Assembly: GCA_014323675.1 (NCBI GenBank)
Contig: JACONN010000002.1
Location: forward strand, 496,001 to 560,000
Reading direction: 5' to 3'
DNA: 64,000 nucleotides
Source: Hormoscilla sp. GM7CHS1pb
Lineage (GTDB): Bacteria; Cyanobacteriota; Cyanobacteriia; Cyanobacteriales; Desertifilaceae
A model generated the notes under the pieces. That model was not told the DNA's origin. It saw nothing but the letters and a program-made list of their open reading frames with translations, and searched no databases. Made by a program: the position numbers and the translations under genes. Shown here piece by piece: positions 28,113 through 38,017 of this stretch. Position 1 is the first letter of the stretch. The number at the start of each line of letters is the position of its first letter.

Positions 28113-28377
28113 GCGAGTTATTTCGTCCGTTTTTCCGCGATCGCCTACTAGAGCGTCGGGCCATTCGGTCCACTAATAAAGCTTGACAAATTGTCCAATC
28201 TGTGCATAGACGGAAAATCGTTCTCCAGCTCGTCTTCCGCTCTCCACTTAGGGCCTCTTTGGATCTCGTGACTTTGTTCAAAGTCGTTTAGAACGCGACC
28301 AATTTTAGTACATGCACATTTTCATTTTTTTGTCAACTACTTCTACTGGACCGACGCTCTAGCTAACAGTAGATGTA

Positions 28378-28557
28378 CTAAAAATGACGCAGTTGACGTC
28401 GGGCCGCAACTAACTTGCGTTTGCGCTTCTCCGGTGGAGTTTCAAAATGGCGACGGCACTTGACATCTGCTAAAATCCCGGCCTTGGAAACTTGGCGCTT
28501 AAACCGGCGTAAAGCGGAGTCTATTCCTTCGTTTTCACCTACTACTACTTGAGTCAT
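28378..28557 (-). CDS. rpsU: 30S ribosomal protein S21 (copy 1)
   Basis: The 59-residue protein starts [20 protein letters not shown] and ends in an Arg/Lys-rich helix ([16 protein letters not shown]), the complete S21 fold. The start at 28557 is preceded by GGAGG. A second, similar copy is at 38605-38784 next to an RNA-binding protein gene. This copy stands alone. It differs at several positions from copy 2 ([15 protein letters not shown] against [15 protein letters not shown]). Confidence 0.93.
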   Translation of the reverse strand: MTQVVVGENEGIDSALRRFKRQVSKAGILADVKCRRHFETPPEKRKRKLVAARRQLRHF

Positions 28558-28731
28558 GCCTCCTCCTTTTCTAGGGCTATTTATAACTAGAGTAGCTAAA
28601 ATAGATTTAATTGTCAATAGTTAATTGTCAGTAGTTAGTTGTCAGTGGTCAGTTGTCAGTAGCTTAGGACGGGCGAATCGCCTGGGAATCAGTTGCTCGG
28701 CCTGGTAAGCCCTCACTTGTGGCCCTGGTAC

Positions 28732-28776
28732 GATGTGCGATGCGCAGTGCGACTAGCGCGCGCATCGCACATCGCG
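28732..28776. repeat. Imperfect hairpin with 14-bp arms
   Basis: GATGTGCGATGCGC and GCGCATCGCACATC form a strong inverted repeat with a GC-rich loop (GTGCGACTAGC) between proA and rpsU. Both genes read to the left. There is no T tract, so it is not a classical terminator, though it may stabilise the end of the proA transcript. Next to it are GTTGTCAGT-type low-complexity repeats (28616-28670) like those at 39445-39475. Confidence 0.6.
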
Positions 28777-28814
28777 TGGTCACTGGTCCTACTACTTACA
28801 TATTTATACTATCA

Positions 28815-30074
28815 CTAAGGATTACCTTGAACAATGGATTTAAAAGTGGTTAAAGTTTCCAGGTTAATCAGTCCGCGACGAAAGCCATTTTGATTAGACA
28901 TGCCCAGAAAAATATCATTGCCCCCTTGAGGATTGCGTGAAAATCGCGGGCTAGTGTTAATGTAGATGGAAGCACTGTTGATGCCCAAGGCAAACTGGCG
29001 GCTTTCCTGATAAGATTCGGTAACCAGACAGTCGGCGTGACCGCTGCTGTAGTGGTTAATCCAGGCGATCGCCAACTCCAGAGAATCAACAACGGAAAAG
29101 GTAACTATCTTGTGTAAATAGGCTTGTTTCCATTCGGAAGGTGAGGCCAAGGTTAAGTCGGGAAAATCTGGCACTAGCTGAGCATCACCCCTAATTTCAA
29201 AACCTTTTTCCTTCAGACTATTCCAAAGCATCACCAAAGAAGAAGTATTTTGATCGCGATGAATCAATACCTTTTCTATAGCATTAACTGGGTCTGGTTC
29301 ACTCTGATGAGAGTCTAAAATCATCCAGCGGACAATATCCAGGCTGCCAGAAGGACTCCAGTACAGGTAACAGTTGCCGATCGCCGATTTCAATACGGGA
29401 GCAGTCGCTTGTCGCATCACTTGCTGCACGAGACGAGGACGCCCATAGGGAATCACCAGATTGATATACTGGTCCAGCCTGACCAAATCCCGAATGGAAA
29501 CCCCAGGCTCTGATGGCAGCAGTTCTAGACAGCCTGCTGGCAGTTTCCTCTCGGAAATGGCAGTCTGTAGCACTCGAGCGATCGCCCCATTAGAGTTACT
29601 CGCCTCACTTCCCCCTCTCAGAATCAGACTGTTGCCAGTTTTCAGACATAAACCTGCCGCGATCGCTGACAACTCCGGGAACGCCTCATAAATTAAAGCG
29701 ATCGTCCCCAAAGGAGTCCGCTGGCAGTAACTCTGGCATTGTTCAACCTGATAATCAGCTTCCATCACCTGTTGGAGAGGATCGGGTAAATGAGCCAACC
29801 TATGCAGAATTTGTACGCATGTTCCCAGTCGTTCCGGCGTCAGCTTCAACCATTCCAGAATCAGTTCAGGCACCGCCATCTCACGAGATGCCTCTAAGTC
29901 CAGGGTATTCGCTTCCAGGATGTCATCAATGGAGCCCTCTAGTCCCTCTGCCATCGCCTTTATCGCTTGAGAGCGGTTATTTCCAGACCTGCTTGCCAAT
30001 TCAAGACTTGCTTGATAGGTACGGTCAATGGCAGCCATCGAATTAGGTGAAGCAGCAAAAGAGTCAGTTGTCAT
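28815..30074 (-). CDS. proA: Glutamate-5-semialdehyde dehydrogenase-like protein (ProA paralogue)
   Basis: ProA reduces gamma-glutamyl phosphate to glutamate semialdehyde in proline synthesis. The 419-residue protein has the aldehyde-dehydrogenase fold: CQRTPLGTIALIYEAFPELS, ILRGGSEASNSN, VIPYGRPRLVQQVM, a conserved Cys region AIGNCYLYW and the ending NQNGFRRGLINLETLTTFKSIV. The sequence is divergent from standard ProA around the catalytic Cys (where GICHVY is common), so it may be the second ProA-like protein seen in many cyanobacteria. Its start overlaps the stop of the upstream membrane-protein gene by one base, implying translational coupling. Confidence 0.85.
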   Translation of the reverse strand: MTTDSFAASPNSMAAIDRTYQASLELASRSGNNRSQAIKAMAEGLEGSIDDILEANTLDLEASREMAVPELILEWLKLTPERLGTCVQILHRLAHLPDPLQQVMEADYQVEQCQSYCQRTPLGTIALIYEAFPELSAIAAGLCLKTGNSLILRGGSEASNSNGAIARVLQTAISERKLPAGCLELLPSEPGVSIRDLVRLDQYINLVIPYGRPRLVQQVMRQATAPVLKSAIGNCYLYWSPSGSLDIVRWMILDSHQSEPDPVNAIEKVLIHRDQNTSSLVMLWNSLKEKGFEIRGDAQLVPDFPDLTLASPSEWKQAYLHKIVTFSVVDSLELAIAWINHYSSGHADCLVTESYQESRQFALGINSASIYINTSPRFSRNPQGGNDIFLGMSNQNGFRRGLINLETLTTFKSIVQGNP

Positions 30075-30478
30075 CAGCGCCTATAAGTCAGCCATTGCAT
30101 CATTACCAACAGTAACACCACTAATAGGGGAGCCATCGCCCACAGCCGCAGATATACATCAGCAAACAGAAATATCCATAATAGGCAAACCACCAGCAGT
30201 ACCAAGAACGTTAATAAAATTACTGACCAGTAATGTTCTGACCAATCCGAATGAACTTTCTGCCACTCTCTACCCGTCCAGCACCAAGTTTTCTTATAGG
30301 GATAGTTCGTCGATAGTTGCTCCATAACAGTCGCCCCCTCTTGGACAACAAATATCTGCTGACATTTGTTGCAGCCCAAGGCTTCGGTCAGAATGATATT
30401 ACTCAACCGACCCCTACGTCTACAAGGACAGGGGTACTCCACATTCAAGTCAATTTTTTCATCTGAATCAGATGGCAC
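30074..30478 (-). CDS. Zinc-ribbon membrane protein, conserved hypothetical
   Basis: The 134 residues hold two Cys pairs near the N-terminus (YPCPCRRRGR and LGCNKCQQIF), suggesting a zinc ribbon. A basic/aromatic segment and two hydrophobic stretches at the end (WSVILLTFLVLLVVCLLWIF and LWAMAPLLVVLLLVMMQW) form a membrane hairpin. No enzyme motif is visible. Its stop overlaps the proA start by one base, so the two are probably in one transcript. Function unknown. Confidence 0.75.
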   Translation of the reverse strand: MPSDSDEKIDLNVEYPCPCRRRGRLSNIILTEALGCNKCQQIFVVQEGATVMEQLSTNYPYKKTWCWTGREWQKVHSDWSEHYWSVILLTFLVLLVVCLLWIFLFADVYLRLWAMAPLLVVLLLVMMQWLTYRR

Positions 30479-30639
30479 AAGCAGCTTACCGAGTTAAACC
30501 ATCAGATCGACAGCTATTAACTGGCTGTCATCTTACCAGTTCCCAGTTCCCAGTTACAACTGACTCCCAGGCGATCCGCCCGGACTACACGCTACGCTAC
30601 GACTCCCAGGCGATCCGCTCTCTTTTATTTTACTTTCTA

Positions 30640-30711
30640 AGCGGGTAACGCGATTCGAACGCGCGACATTCACCTTGGCAAGGTGACGCTCTACCGCTGA
30701 GCTATACCCGC
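30640..30711 (-). tRNA. tRNA-Gly (GCC)
   Basis: The minus strand gives a full cloverleaf: acceptor GCGGGTA/TACCCGC, D arm with AGCTCAGCGGTAGAGC, anticodon stem CACCT/AGGTG with loop TTGCCAA (anticodon GCC) and T arm CGCGTTCGAATCGCG. The 3' CCA is not encoded. Confidence 0.97.
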
Positions 30712-30719
30712 AATCAACC

Positions 30720-31013
30720 TTCCTTATACTATCTTGTCACAGCAATTGCAGTTTGTCAACAGTTTTTTTTCTAATTAGACAATCCGCAATTTTAGCTGCC
30801 TTTTCTCTGGAAGCCGGTCATGACGAGCGCGCTTCTTGAGTTCCTTATACTATCTTGTCACAGCAATTGCAGTTTGTCAACAGTTTTTTTTCTAATTAGA
30901 CAATCCGCAATTTTAGCTGCCTTTTCTCTGGAAGCCGGTCATGACGAGCGCGCTTCTTGAGTTCCTTATACTATCTTGTCACAGCAATCGCAGTTTGTCA
31001 ACCGCTTTTTTTT
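30720..31013. repeat. 121-bp tandem repeat derived from the nrdR 3' end
   Basis: Two near-identical 121-base units begin at 30720 and 30841 (TTCCTTATACTATC...), and a third partial unit of about 52 bases begins at 30962. The third is the real end of nrdR. In the other two, the minus strand still reads the terminal nrdR codons (VDKLQLL and stop), so the gene end and its downstream region were duplicated. Copies 1 and 2 are almost identical, implying a recent event. Confidence 0.9.
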
Positions 31014-31530
31014 CTGGGGATAACTGCTCTAAACAGATAGCTGGCTGCTGTAACGATCCTACCTCTCCCATAGTAGCACTATTTTCTTTGAGATGATGCA
31101 CAGTCTCCACAAAATCTCTAATTCCTTGAAACTGCCGGTATACAGAGGCGAAACGGACGTAAGCCACTTCCGATAGCTGTTGCAGATGCTGGAGCACAAG
31201 TTCGCCAATGAAGCTACTGGTGACTTCCCGCACCGATATCCGTTGTAATTCTGCTTCTATTTCATCCACTAGCACCTCCAGTCTCACGGTCTGGATACCG
31301 GTCTTCTCGCAGGATTTGACAATCCCGCGTAATAACTTGCAACGGTTAAAGGGCTCCCGCTGACCATCCCGCTTAATGACGGCGATCTCGACAAATTCAA
31401 TCCGTTCGTAAGTCGTGAAGCGACGCTGGCAATTTAAGCATTCTCGCCGACGGCGAACGCTCTGACCGCCTTCAGCCGATCTCGATTCGAGCAATCGCCT
31501 TCCAGAATGTTGACAGAATGGACATCGCAT
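30979..31530 (-). CDS. nrdR: Transcriptional repressor NrdR
   Basis: NrdR represses ribonucleotide reductase genes in response to ATP/dATP. The protein of 183 residues has the N-terminal zinc ribbon ([17 protein letters not shown] and [16 protein letters not shown]) and the ATP-cone domain ([20 protein letters not shown] to [12 protein letters not shown]). Its C-terminal tail of about 30 residues is longer than usual and ends inside a duplicated 121-bp unit. It lies downstream of psbB-psbT on the same strand, a common cyanobacterial order. Confidence 0.94.
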   Translation of the reverse strand: MRCPFCQHSGRRLLESRSAEGGQSVRRRRECLNCQRRFTTYERIEFVEIAVIKRDGQREPFNRCKLLRGIVKSCEKTGIQTVRLEVLVDEIEAELQRISVREVTSSFIGELVLQHLQQLSEVAYVRFASVYRQFQGIRDFVETVHHLKENSATMGEVGSLQQPAICLEQLSPEKKAVDKLRLL

Positions 31531-31591
31531 GATCTGTGTCTCTCAAGCAGGATGGTGGACCATTAGATGGCCTTCTTCATTACATAACCGG

Positions 31592-31687
31592 CTACTTGCC
31601 AATTCTTGGCGGATCCCGAAAGGCGATCGCAAAGAATAATGTACCCAATGCCAAAGTCAGAATCAAAATGTAGGCAACGCTTTCCAT
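31592..31687 (-). CDS. psbT: Photosystem II reaction centre protein T
   Basis: The 31-residue protein [20 protein letters not shown]...FRDPPRIGK is a textbook PsbT: one membrane helix and the conserved basic C-terminus. It lies 194 bases downstream of psbB on the same strand, the usual cyanobacterial arrangement. PsbT sits at the PSII monomer interface and stabilises the dimer. Confidence 0.95.
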   Translation of the reverse strand: MESVAYILILTLALGTLFFAIAFRDPPRIGK

Positions 31688-31794
31688 GTCAGGATTTCCC
31701 CATTCTCTAATTCATATCTAGTATTCACTTTACCATAGGCTGGTGCGATCGAATCAAATAGGGGCAGGAAATTTTCCCGATCCTGTCCAGAGAC

Positions 31795-31850
31795 GCCCAC
31801 CCATGTCGCTGCCGGGCAGGCGAGCGACAGGGTGGGCGCTCTCGGACACG
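31795..31850. repeat. Palindromic interspersed repeat (GTCCAGAGACGCCCACCC family)
   Basis: GTCCAGAGACGCCCACCC, an inner stem containing GTCGCTG/CGAGCGAC, then GGGTGGGCGCTCTCGGACAC. The outer arms recur inside nirA at 46592-46632, and related units occur at 57655-57715 and 60755-60965. It lies between psbT and psbB. Confidence 0.75.
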
Positions 31851-31881
31851 ACCCCCCAATTAAAATTTATGCCAGTGCTGT

Positions 31882-33408
31882 CTATACAGCTTCCTGGCGG
31901 GTTGTTTCGTCACCCACTTTCTGGAAGACGCCGAACTCAACCTGCTCTTCGAGGCCCTCCTCAATTCCAGCAAACACATCCCGGAACAGAGTGCGGGAGC
32001 CATGCCAGATATGACCGAAGAAGAACAGTAGAGCAAACACCGCATGTCCGAAGGTAAACCAACCACGAGGACTGCTGCGGAATACGCCGTCAGAATTTAA
32101 TGTTTCCTTGTCAAACTCAAAGGGTTCGCCCAATTGAGCCAGGCGAGCATATTTCTTGACCGTTGGTGGGTCTGTGAAGGTTTTACCGTCTAACTGACCA
32201 CCGTATAAGCTGACCGTGACGCCAGTTTGCTCAAAACTGTATCTTGATTCTGCCCGACGGAAGGGAATGTCGGCACGGACGATGTTATCAGAGTCAGTCA
32301 AGACTACGGGGAAGGTTTCAAAGAAGTTAGGCATCCGACGCACGGTCAATTCCCGGCCTTCAGCATCTGTGAATAATGGATGACCAAGCCAGGTTTGGGC
32401 AATCCCATCTCCCTGGTTCATCTGACCGGTGCGGAACAGACCGCCCTTAGCTGGGCTATTGCCCACATAGTCGTAAAAGGCCAGTTTTTCGGGAATCTGA
32501 TTCCAGGCTTCTGAGAGGCTCTTACCTTCTGCTACGCTTGCTTGCACTCGTCGCTGAATTTCCTGCTGGAAATAGCCTTGATCCCACTGGTAACGGGTGG
32601 GGCCAAATAGTTCGATCGGGGTAGCTGCGCAGCCGTACCACATTGTTCCAGCGACCACGAAGGCGGCGAAGAAGACTGCGGCAATACTGCTGGAGAGTAC
32701 TGTTTCAATATTCCCCATGCGCAGGGCTTTGTAGAGCCGTTCTGGCGGGCGCACCGTTAAGTGAAATAGACCAGCGATCACCCCAACTATTCCAGCAGCA
32801 ATATGGTGAGCTGCGATTCCTCCTGGGTTGAAGGGGTCAAACCCAGCTGGCCCCCATTCTGGTGCTACCGGTTGCACGCTGCCAGTTAAACCATAGGGGT
32901 CGCTCACCCAAATTCCTGGTCCAAATAGTCCTGTGACGTGGAATGCTCCGAAGCCAAAGCACAGCAGACCTGACAAAAACAGGTGGATGCCAAACATTTT
33001 GGGCAAGTCCAGGGCTGGTTCGCCAGTGCGGGGGTCGGTAAACAGTTCCAAGTCCCAATAAACCCAGTGCCAAACTGCTGCTAGGAATAATAGACCGGAA
33101 AGCACGATATGAGCAGTCGCAACTCCTTCAAAGGACCAGAAGCCGACGTCAGTTGCTGTCCCCCCATAAATATTCCAACCGCCCCAAGAGTCGGTTACAC
33201 CCAGACGGGCCATGAAGGGCATGACAAACATCCCCTGACGCCACATGGGGTTCAAGATTGGATCGCTTGGATCGAAAATGGCTAGCTCATACAATGCCAT
33301 TGAGCCAGCCCACCCTGCTACGAGGGCGGTATGCATTAGGTGTACAGCAATCAGTCGTCCTGGATCGTTCAGGACGACTGTGTGTACGCGGTACCAGGGT
33401 AGTCCCAT
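31882..33408 (-). CDS. psbB: Photosystem II CP47 chlorophyll apoprotein
   Basis: CP47 is the 508-residue inner antenna of PSII in the thylakoid membrane. The start [20 protein letters not shown], the paired-His membrane helices ([54 protein letters not shown]), the large lumenal loop with [14 protein letters not shown] and the terminal [19 protein letters not shown] are all present. TAGGAGG precedes the ATG. The last residues are cyanobacterial in type ([16 protein letters not shown]). Reads leftward into psbT. Confidence 0.98.
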   Translation of the reverse strand: MGLPWYRVHTVVLNDPGRLIAVHLMHTALVAGWAGSMALYELAIFDPSDPILNPMWRQGMFVMPFMARLGVTDSWGGWNIYGGTATDVGFWSFEGVATAHIVLSGLLFLAAVWHWVYWDLELFTDPRTGEPALDLPKMFGIHLFLSGLLCFGFGAFHVTGLFGPGIWVSDPYGLTGSVQPVAPEWGPAGFDPFNPGGIAAHHIAAGIVGVIAGLFHLTVRPPERLYKALRMGNIETVLSSSIAAVFFAAFVVAGTMWYGCAATPIELFGPTRYQWDQGYFQQEIQRRVQASVAEGKSLSEAWNQIPEKLAFYDYVGNSPAKGGLFRTGQMNQGDGIAQTWLGHPLFTDAEGRELTVRRMPNFFETFPVVLTDSDNIVRADIPFRRAESRYSFEQTGVTVSLYGGQLDGKTFTDPPTVKKYARLAQLGEPFEFDKETLNSDGVFRSSPRGWFTFGHAVFALLFFFGHIWHGSRTLFRDVFAGIEEGLEEQVEFGVFQKVGDETTRQEAV

Positions 33409-33676
33409 TGAGTAGGATCCTCCTCTACTACTTCTTTTAGCTAATGTTCTCTAGCGGATCGATCGTTAAACAGAATATAACGAATTGTAACCAGTGTTGG
33501 CTGCGATGACAACCTTTTCTCGGCGAGCTGCGATCGTCTACCAGGGTCACCATTCAGTTGTCCCTTCGGCACCGACCGCTGCACTGCTTGACAATTTTCG
33601 CTTATATAGCATTATATGTTATGTGTAAGCAAGATTTCTTGATAATTCTTCACATAAGTTCAATATTGATCCAAAA
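33409..33676. promoter_or_regulatory. Divergent promoter region of psbB and the ferredoxin gene
   Basis: The 268-base spacer separates psbB (minus) from the ferredoxin gene (plus) and must hold both promoters. A TATAAC-like stretch is seen near 33476 on the plus strand and AT-rich sequence near 33600-33650. I could not assign exact -35/-10 pairs. Confidence 0.5.
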
Positions 33677-33973
33677 ATGGCTAACATCAAGTTTGTCAAG
33701 GAAAACCGTGAGGCGATTGCCGCTGATGGAGCGAATCTGAGGCTGAAGGCTCTGGAGAACGGGATCGATCTGTATAAGACCTGGGGGAAGATCACCAATT
33801 GTGGGGGCTACGGTCAATGCGGCACCTGTATTGTGGAAATTGTGGCCGGGATGGAAAATCTCTCACCTCGGACTCAGACCGAACAGCGCAAGTTGAAGAA
33901 GAAGCCCGACAACTATCGGCTAGCCTGTCAAACTCTGGTGAATGGCCCAGTTTCTGTGAAAACGAAGCCGTGA
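33677..33973 (+). CDS. [2Fe-2S] ferredoxin
   Basis: The 98-residue protein has the plant/cyanobacterial-type 2Fe-2S cluster ligands Cys42, Cys48, Cys51 ([12 protein letters not shown]) and Cys84 (YRLACQ). It differs from the main photosynthetic PetF by its spacing (CxxxxxCxxC) and is a member of the adrenodoxin/plant-type minor ferredoxins, conserved next to psbB in many cyanobacteria. Role in electron transfer is certain by family; the partner is unknown. psbM follows 67 bases downstream. Confidence 0.9.
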   Translation: MANIKFVKENREAIAADGANLRLKALENGIDLYKTWGKITNCGGYGQCGTCIVEIVAGMENLSPRTQTEQRKLKKKPDNYRLACQTLVNGPVSVKTKP

Positions 33974-34040
33974 GATCGGATCTGAGGTATTCTAGGTACG
34001 TAATGGTTTCGTGTCTATTCAGTAAGGAGGCTTGCAAGGG

Positions 34041-34157
34041 ATGGAAGTTAACGATCTCGGATTTGTGGCCAGCATTTTGTTTGTGTTAGTGCCTGCTGTA
34101 TTCTTGTTGATCCTTTACATTCAAACGGCTAGCCGTGAAGGCAATAATGATGTTTAG
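34041..34157 (+). CDS. psbM: Photosystem II reaction centre protein M
   Basis: The 38-residue protein [20 protein letters not shown]...[13 protein letters not shown] is a typical PsbM: a single membrane helix with the conserved ending [15 protein letters not shown] lies 14 bases before the ATG. It follows the ferredoxin gene and ends before a clear terminator at 34186. Confidence 0.96.
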   Translation: MEVNDLGFVASILFVLVPAVFLLILYIQTASREGNNDV

Positions 34158-34185
34158 AGTTAAGCACTGACAAAACTGCTCTGTT

Positions 34186-34215
34186 GGTGCCGTCACCAAA
34201 TGCCGGCACCTTTTT
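34186..34215 (+). terminator. Rho-independent terminator after psbM
   Basis: GGTGCCG and CGGCACC form a 7-bp stem with an 11-base loop, followed by TTTTT. It lies between psbM (plus) and the converging universal stress protein gene (minus). Confidence 0.8.
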
Positions 34216-34223
34216 AGTCGGGC

Positions 34224-35063
34224 CTAGTTAGGGAACCGGGCCAGCAACACTGGACAGTTGGCATTCACCCGGACATAGTCGGACAGAGAACTTCCGAGCA
34301 GTCGATCGAGGTCTGGCAAGGTCTTGGCCACGGAGGGGCGTCGGTCTGGGGAACCGAGAATTAACAAGTCTATATTCTCATCTTCTGCGAGCCGACAGAT
34401 TTCTTTGCCAGCATCACCACGGGAATTGATGCAGCTATAAGCAACTCCCATCTGTTTTGCCTGTTTGGCTGCTTCCTTCAACAGGGGATCCTCTTCAGGG
34501 TTGGTGACGTTCTTGTCTGGGTTGACATGAGCTAGCACCAGTTTGGCTTTGCCACCTGGAATATCTCGCAGCAAGGATAGCGCTCGCTGCAAGCTCTGCT
34601 GGGCCGCTGGAGAGGGGTCGAGAGCCACCATGACGCGGTAGATTCTTTTGACATAGACATCGTCCTTCACCAGCAGCATGGGACGAGAGGCTAACTGGAA
34701 AACGTACTGACTGACTGAGTTCTTCAAGATGGCTTCCAGACGTCCTAAGGCCCGCGAACCCATAATAATTAGGTCAGAATCTTCTTCCTTGGCAACTGCG
34801 AGGACGACATCTTTGCGGTCTCCCTGTTTCAGTCGGGGATTGATCCGGTTGGGATCGTCGATCTTGATTGATTTTACTGCCTCTGCTAGAATCTTACCGC
34901 CCTCTTCTAGCTTTTGTGACATGGCTTGGGCTGTGGCTTGGGGAGGCACGACGTGCAATACTGTCACCGATGCCTGCTTGATGCTCGGGATTTCCAGCAA
35001 CATATTTACCATCTGTTCGCACAGTCCCCTGCCAGCGACGGTTACTAAAATCTTCTTGAACAT
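34224..35063 (-). CDS. Universal stress protein, two UspA domains
   Basis: The 279 residues contain two UspA domains in tandem: residues 1-140 with IIMGSRALGRLEAILKNSVS, and 145-279 with LILGSPDRRPSVAKTLPDLD and GSSLSDYVRVNANCPVLL. The first has the G-x2-G-x9-G(S/T) ATP-binding pattern. USP tandems bind ATP and are linked to stress survival. The specific role is unknown. It converges with psbM. Confidence 0.9.
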   Translation of the reverse strand: MFKKILVTVAGRGLCEQMVNMLLEIPSIKQASVTVLHVVPPQATAQAMSQKLEEGGKILAEAVKSIKIDDPNRINPRLKQGDRKDVVLAVAKEEDSDLIIMGSRALGRLEAILKNSVSQYVFQLASRPMLLVKDDVYVKRIYRVMVALDPSPAAQQSLQRALSLLRDIPGGKAKLVLAHVNPDKNVTNPEEDPLLKEAAKQAKQMGVAYSCINSRGDAGKEICRLAEDENIDLLILGSPDRRPSVAKTLPDLDRLLGSSLSDYVRVNANCPVLLARFPN

Positions 35064-35164
35064 ATAAACACTTCTCGCAATTAATTCGCTTCTGTTTATT
35101 CAGCATAAGCTTAAGTATTGACTCAAAGTTTGAAGAAATGTAGCGGTGCGTAACAATTTGTAAT

Positions 35165-35581
35165 GTGAACGAAGAGTTGAGTTGGTTTGAATATCGGGTA
35201 CGATCGCACCCCCATCATACGGACTATGCTGGTGTAGTATGGCACGGTGCTTGGATGGAGGAGGCGCGGGTAGAATGCTTGCGTTCGAGGGGCTTTGACT
35301 TTACTGATCTGGTGGCTTGGGGCTTAGATTTACCGGTGGTGGATCTGTGCCTGCGTTATCATCGCTCGCTCCGGATGGGAATGGAAGTGATTGTCAAGAC
35401 CCGCATGTCAGCTATCAAGGGAGTCCGGCTGATTTGGGATTATCAAATTTGCTCGGCGGATGGCCCAGATTTATATGTGACTGGGAAGATGACTTTGGTG
35501 GCGATCGATCGGGAGAAGGGCAAGATAATGCGCCATCTGCCACCAGAACTGAGGGATGCGTTGGAACAGCTTTCAGCGTAA
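35165..35581 (+). CDS. Acyl-CoA thioesterase, 4-hydroxybenzoyl-CoA thioesterase (YbgC) family
   Basis: The 138 residues form a single hot-dog domain. HHTDYAGVVWHGAWMEEARV is the family signature, including the catalytic Asp of the HTDYAGVV segment. The start is GTG at 35165. In cyanobacteria a related protein (Slr0204) hydrolyses DHNA-CoA in phylloquinone synthesis, but this sequence differs enough that the substrate stays open. It diverges from the stress-protein gene. Confidence 0.85.
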   Translation: MNEELSWFEYRVRSHPHHTDYAGVVWHGAWMEEARVECLRSRGFDFTDLVAWGLDLPVVDLCLRYHRSLRMGMEVIVKTRMSAIKGVRLIWDYQICSADGPDLYVTGKMTLVAIDREKGKIMRHLPPELRDALEQLSA

Positions 35582-36007
35582 AGTAAAGTTACCCCGCCGG
35601 GGATTCAAAGATACTGTGGGCGAATTACGAGATCTCGACGATCGCCGAGTAGGGAGTGGGGATACCCCCACCCTTTAGGGTGGGGGTGTTTTGGGGGCAG
35701 AGCCCAGGAAATTACCCCACAGTATCTTCAAACTCCCGCGTTACCTGGCGGATCCAGGTTTCGAGGCGCCAAGTCGGTTAAAACCGACTGGAAACCTTTC
35801 ACCTCACTCACCTCGTTCCTAGGCTGAGCCTAGGAACGAAAAGTTGAGGCGGAGCCTCAACTGGTGCTAGCAAGATCTGAGGGGTGATCTCATATAAATC
35901 ACCCTTGTCAACAGTCAGGAGGCTCCGCCTCCTAAATCTGGTGTTCCCAGTCTGAGACTGGGAACAAGATTCAGATGTGAGACTCGTCCTAGTTATTCAA
36001 ATATACC
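35582..36007. repeat. Repeat-rich spacer between the thioesterase gene and dxr
   Basis: Contains a CCCCCACCCTTTAGGGTGG hairpin near 35670, AGTCGGTTAAAACCGACT near 35770 (also at 15357), CCTAGGCTGAGCCTAGG near 35820, and a GTCTGAGACTGGGAAC unit near 35950. No gene is supported. The many palindromes fit the short repeats common in filamentous cyanobacteria. Confidence 0.7.
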
Positions 36008-37212
36008 ATGAAAGCAATTTCTCTCCTGGGCTCTACTGGCTCTATTGGTACTCAGACTCTGGATATTGTGGCCCAAAACCCGAACAGTTTCGGATTGTCG
36101 GGTTGGCAGCGGGGCGCAATGTGGAACTGTTGGCTCGGCAAATTCGCCAGTTTCGCCCGGAAATAGTGGCTATTCGGGCAGAAGCAATGTTGCCCGAACT
36201 GAAAGAGGCGATCTCCTCATATGACCAGCAACCTATTCTCTTAGCAGGAGAGGCGGGAGTTACGGAAGTCGCTCGTTACGGCGATGCGTCCACTGTTGTT
36301 ACTGGCATTGTCGGTTGTGCTGGTTTGTTACCGACTATAGCTGCTATTGAAGCTGGTAAGGATATCGCCTTGGCAAATAAGGAAACGCTGATTGCTGGCG
36401 GTCCAGTAGTTTTGCCTTTGGTGGAAAAACATGGGGTAAAGCTATTACCTGCTGATTCTGAGCATTCTGCTATCTTTCAATGTCTGCAAGGAGTGCCATC
36501 AGGTGGTTTGCGGCGGATTATTCTGACTGCTTCTGGTGGTGCTTTCCGAGATTGGCCTGCCGAAAAGTTAGTTCAGGTGCGGGTTGCTGATGCCATTAAG
36601 CATCCTAATTGGTCGATGGGACGTAAGATTACGGTGGATTCTGCTACCTTGATGAATAAGGGGCTGGAAGTAATTGAGGCTCATTTTCTATTTGGCATGG
36701 ATTACGACCAGATCGATATCGTGATTCATCCTCAAAGTATTATTCACTCTTTAATTGAACTGCAAGATACTTCGGTGTTGGCCCAGCTGGGATGGCCGGA
36801 TATGCGCTTGCCTTTGCTTTATGCTCTCTCTTGGCCCGATCGGATCTATACTGATTGGAAAACTTTGGATTTGGTTAAGGCTGGAAATCTGACTTTTAAA
36901 GCACCCGAGCATGAAAAGTATCCTTGTATGGGCCTTGCCTATGCTGCGGGACGTGCCGGGGGTTCTATGCCTGCGGTTTTGAATGCTGCTAATGAACAAG
37001 CTATCTCTCTGTTCCTAGAGGAGAAAATTCGGTTCTTGGATATTCCCAGAGTGATTGATTATGCGTGCGATCGACACCTTGGAGAACTCTGTCATCATCC
37101 GACTTTAGATGATATTATAGCAGCAGATCGATGGGCAAGACAGGCTGTTTTGGCAGATGTAGATACGGGTGTTGCTTCAGGAAAACAGGCGACACTGGTT
37201 TCGATGGGATAA
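36008..37212 (+). CDS. dxr: 1-deoxy-D-xylulose 5-phosphate reductoisomerase, 5' frameshift
   Basis: Dxr makes 2-C-methylerythritol 4-phosphate, the committed step of the MEP isoprenoid route. From 36008 the frame opens as [20 protein letters not shown] (NADPH-binding GSTGSIG) and NP. It then leaves the correct frame, while the following [20 protein letters not shown] continues one base out of phase. Restoring one C in the CCC run at 36079-36081 gives a normal protein of about 400 residues with [53 protein letters not shown] and EVIEAHFLF. Isoprenoid synthesis requires a functional copy in cyanobacteria, so a sequencing error is more likely than a dead gene. Confidence 0.92.
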
Positions 37213-37287
37213 ATTTATCCAATACCGCTTCACTCCTAATTTTGCTTCCAAACTTTGTTGCGTCACAGTTAACTCAAGAACAACCAT

Positions 37288-37872
37288 CTATTTATGTTCG
37301 ATGTGGGTGCCTAAAACTTTCAGGAACTCAGCTAGCCAGCGGGGATGGGCGGGCCACGCGGGTGCGGTCACCAGATTGCCATCCGCGATCGCCTCATGAA
37401 CTGGAACTTGGACGTAGTTCCCGCCTGCAAGAATAACCTCGGGACCGCAAGCGGGATAGGCGGTGCAGCGCTTGCCTTTCAGAACGTCCGCAACTGCTAA
37501 TAACTGCAAACCATGACAGATAGCAGCAATGGGTTTATTCGCCGAGGCAAAGTGGCGGACGTGAGCCAATACTTTTTCATGCAAACGAATATATTCTGGC
37601 GCACGTCCGCCAGGAATTACCAAAGCATCATAGCTTTCAGGAGAGACTTCATCGAAGGTAGTATTTACCGTGAAGTTATGTCCCGGTTTCTCGCTATAGG
37701 TTTGGTCGCCTTCAAAGTCGTGAACTGCTGTTCTCACTGTATCTCCCGCCTTCTTATCGGGACAGATAGCATGGACTGTATGCCCGACCATCTGCAATGC
37801 TTGAAAAGGCACCATGACTTCATAGTCTTCCACAAAGTCGCCCACGATCATTAAAATCTTCTTTCCCGTCAT
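37288..37872 (-). CDS. DJ-1/PfpI-family protein (YajL/YhbO-like)
   Basis: The 194 residues have the flavodoxin-like fold of the DJ-1/PfpI superfamily: [31 protein letters not shown] and the nucleophile elbow [10 protein letters not shown] with the reactive Cys. It looks complete (usual length 170-200). Proposed activities in the family are protease, glyoxalase/deglycase and chaperone; sequence cannot choose among them. It converges with dxr. Confidence 0.88.
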   Translation of the reverse strand: MTGKKILMIVGDFVEDYEVMVPFQALQMVGHTVHAICPDKKAGDTVRTAVHDFEGDQTYSEKPGHNFTVNTTFDEVSPESYDALVIPGGRAPEYIRLHEKVLAHVRHFASANKPIAAICHGLQLLAVADVLKGKRCTAYPACGPEVILAGGNYVQVPVHEAIADGNLVTAPAWPAHPRWLAEFLKVLGTHIEHK

Positions 37873-38017
37873 TTTATAACTCCTCTTTGTTTGTAGTAAG
37901 CGCTAAAGCGCTTCCGGACCGCTGCTAGAGCAATTTCCTGATGGTGATGCCGGAGGACATGATACAATTTTATTCACTTCAGAGAAAAAATATATTTGCC
38001 TGCGAGCGCCCACCAAA

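Noticed and set aside
28084..28281. A 65-codon basic open frame upstream of the toxin gene
   Set aside because: No start signal or family match; composition fits intergenic DNA.
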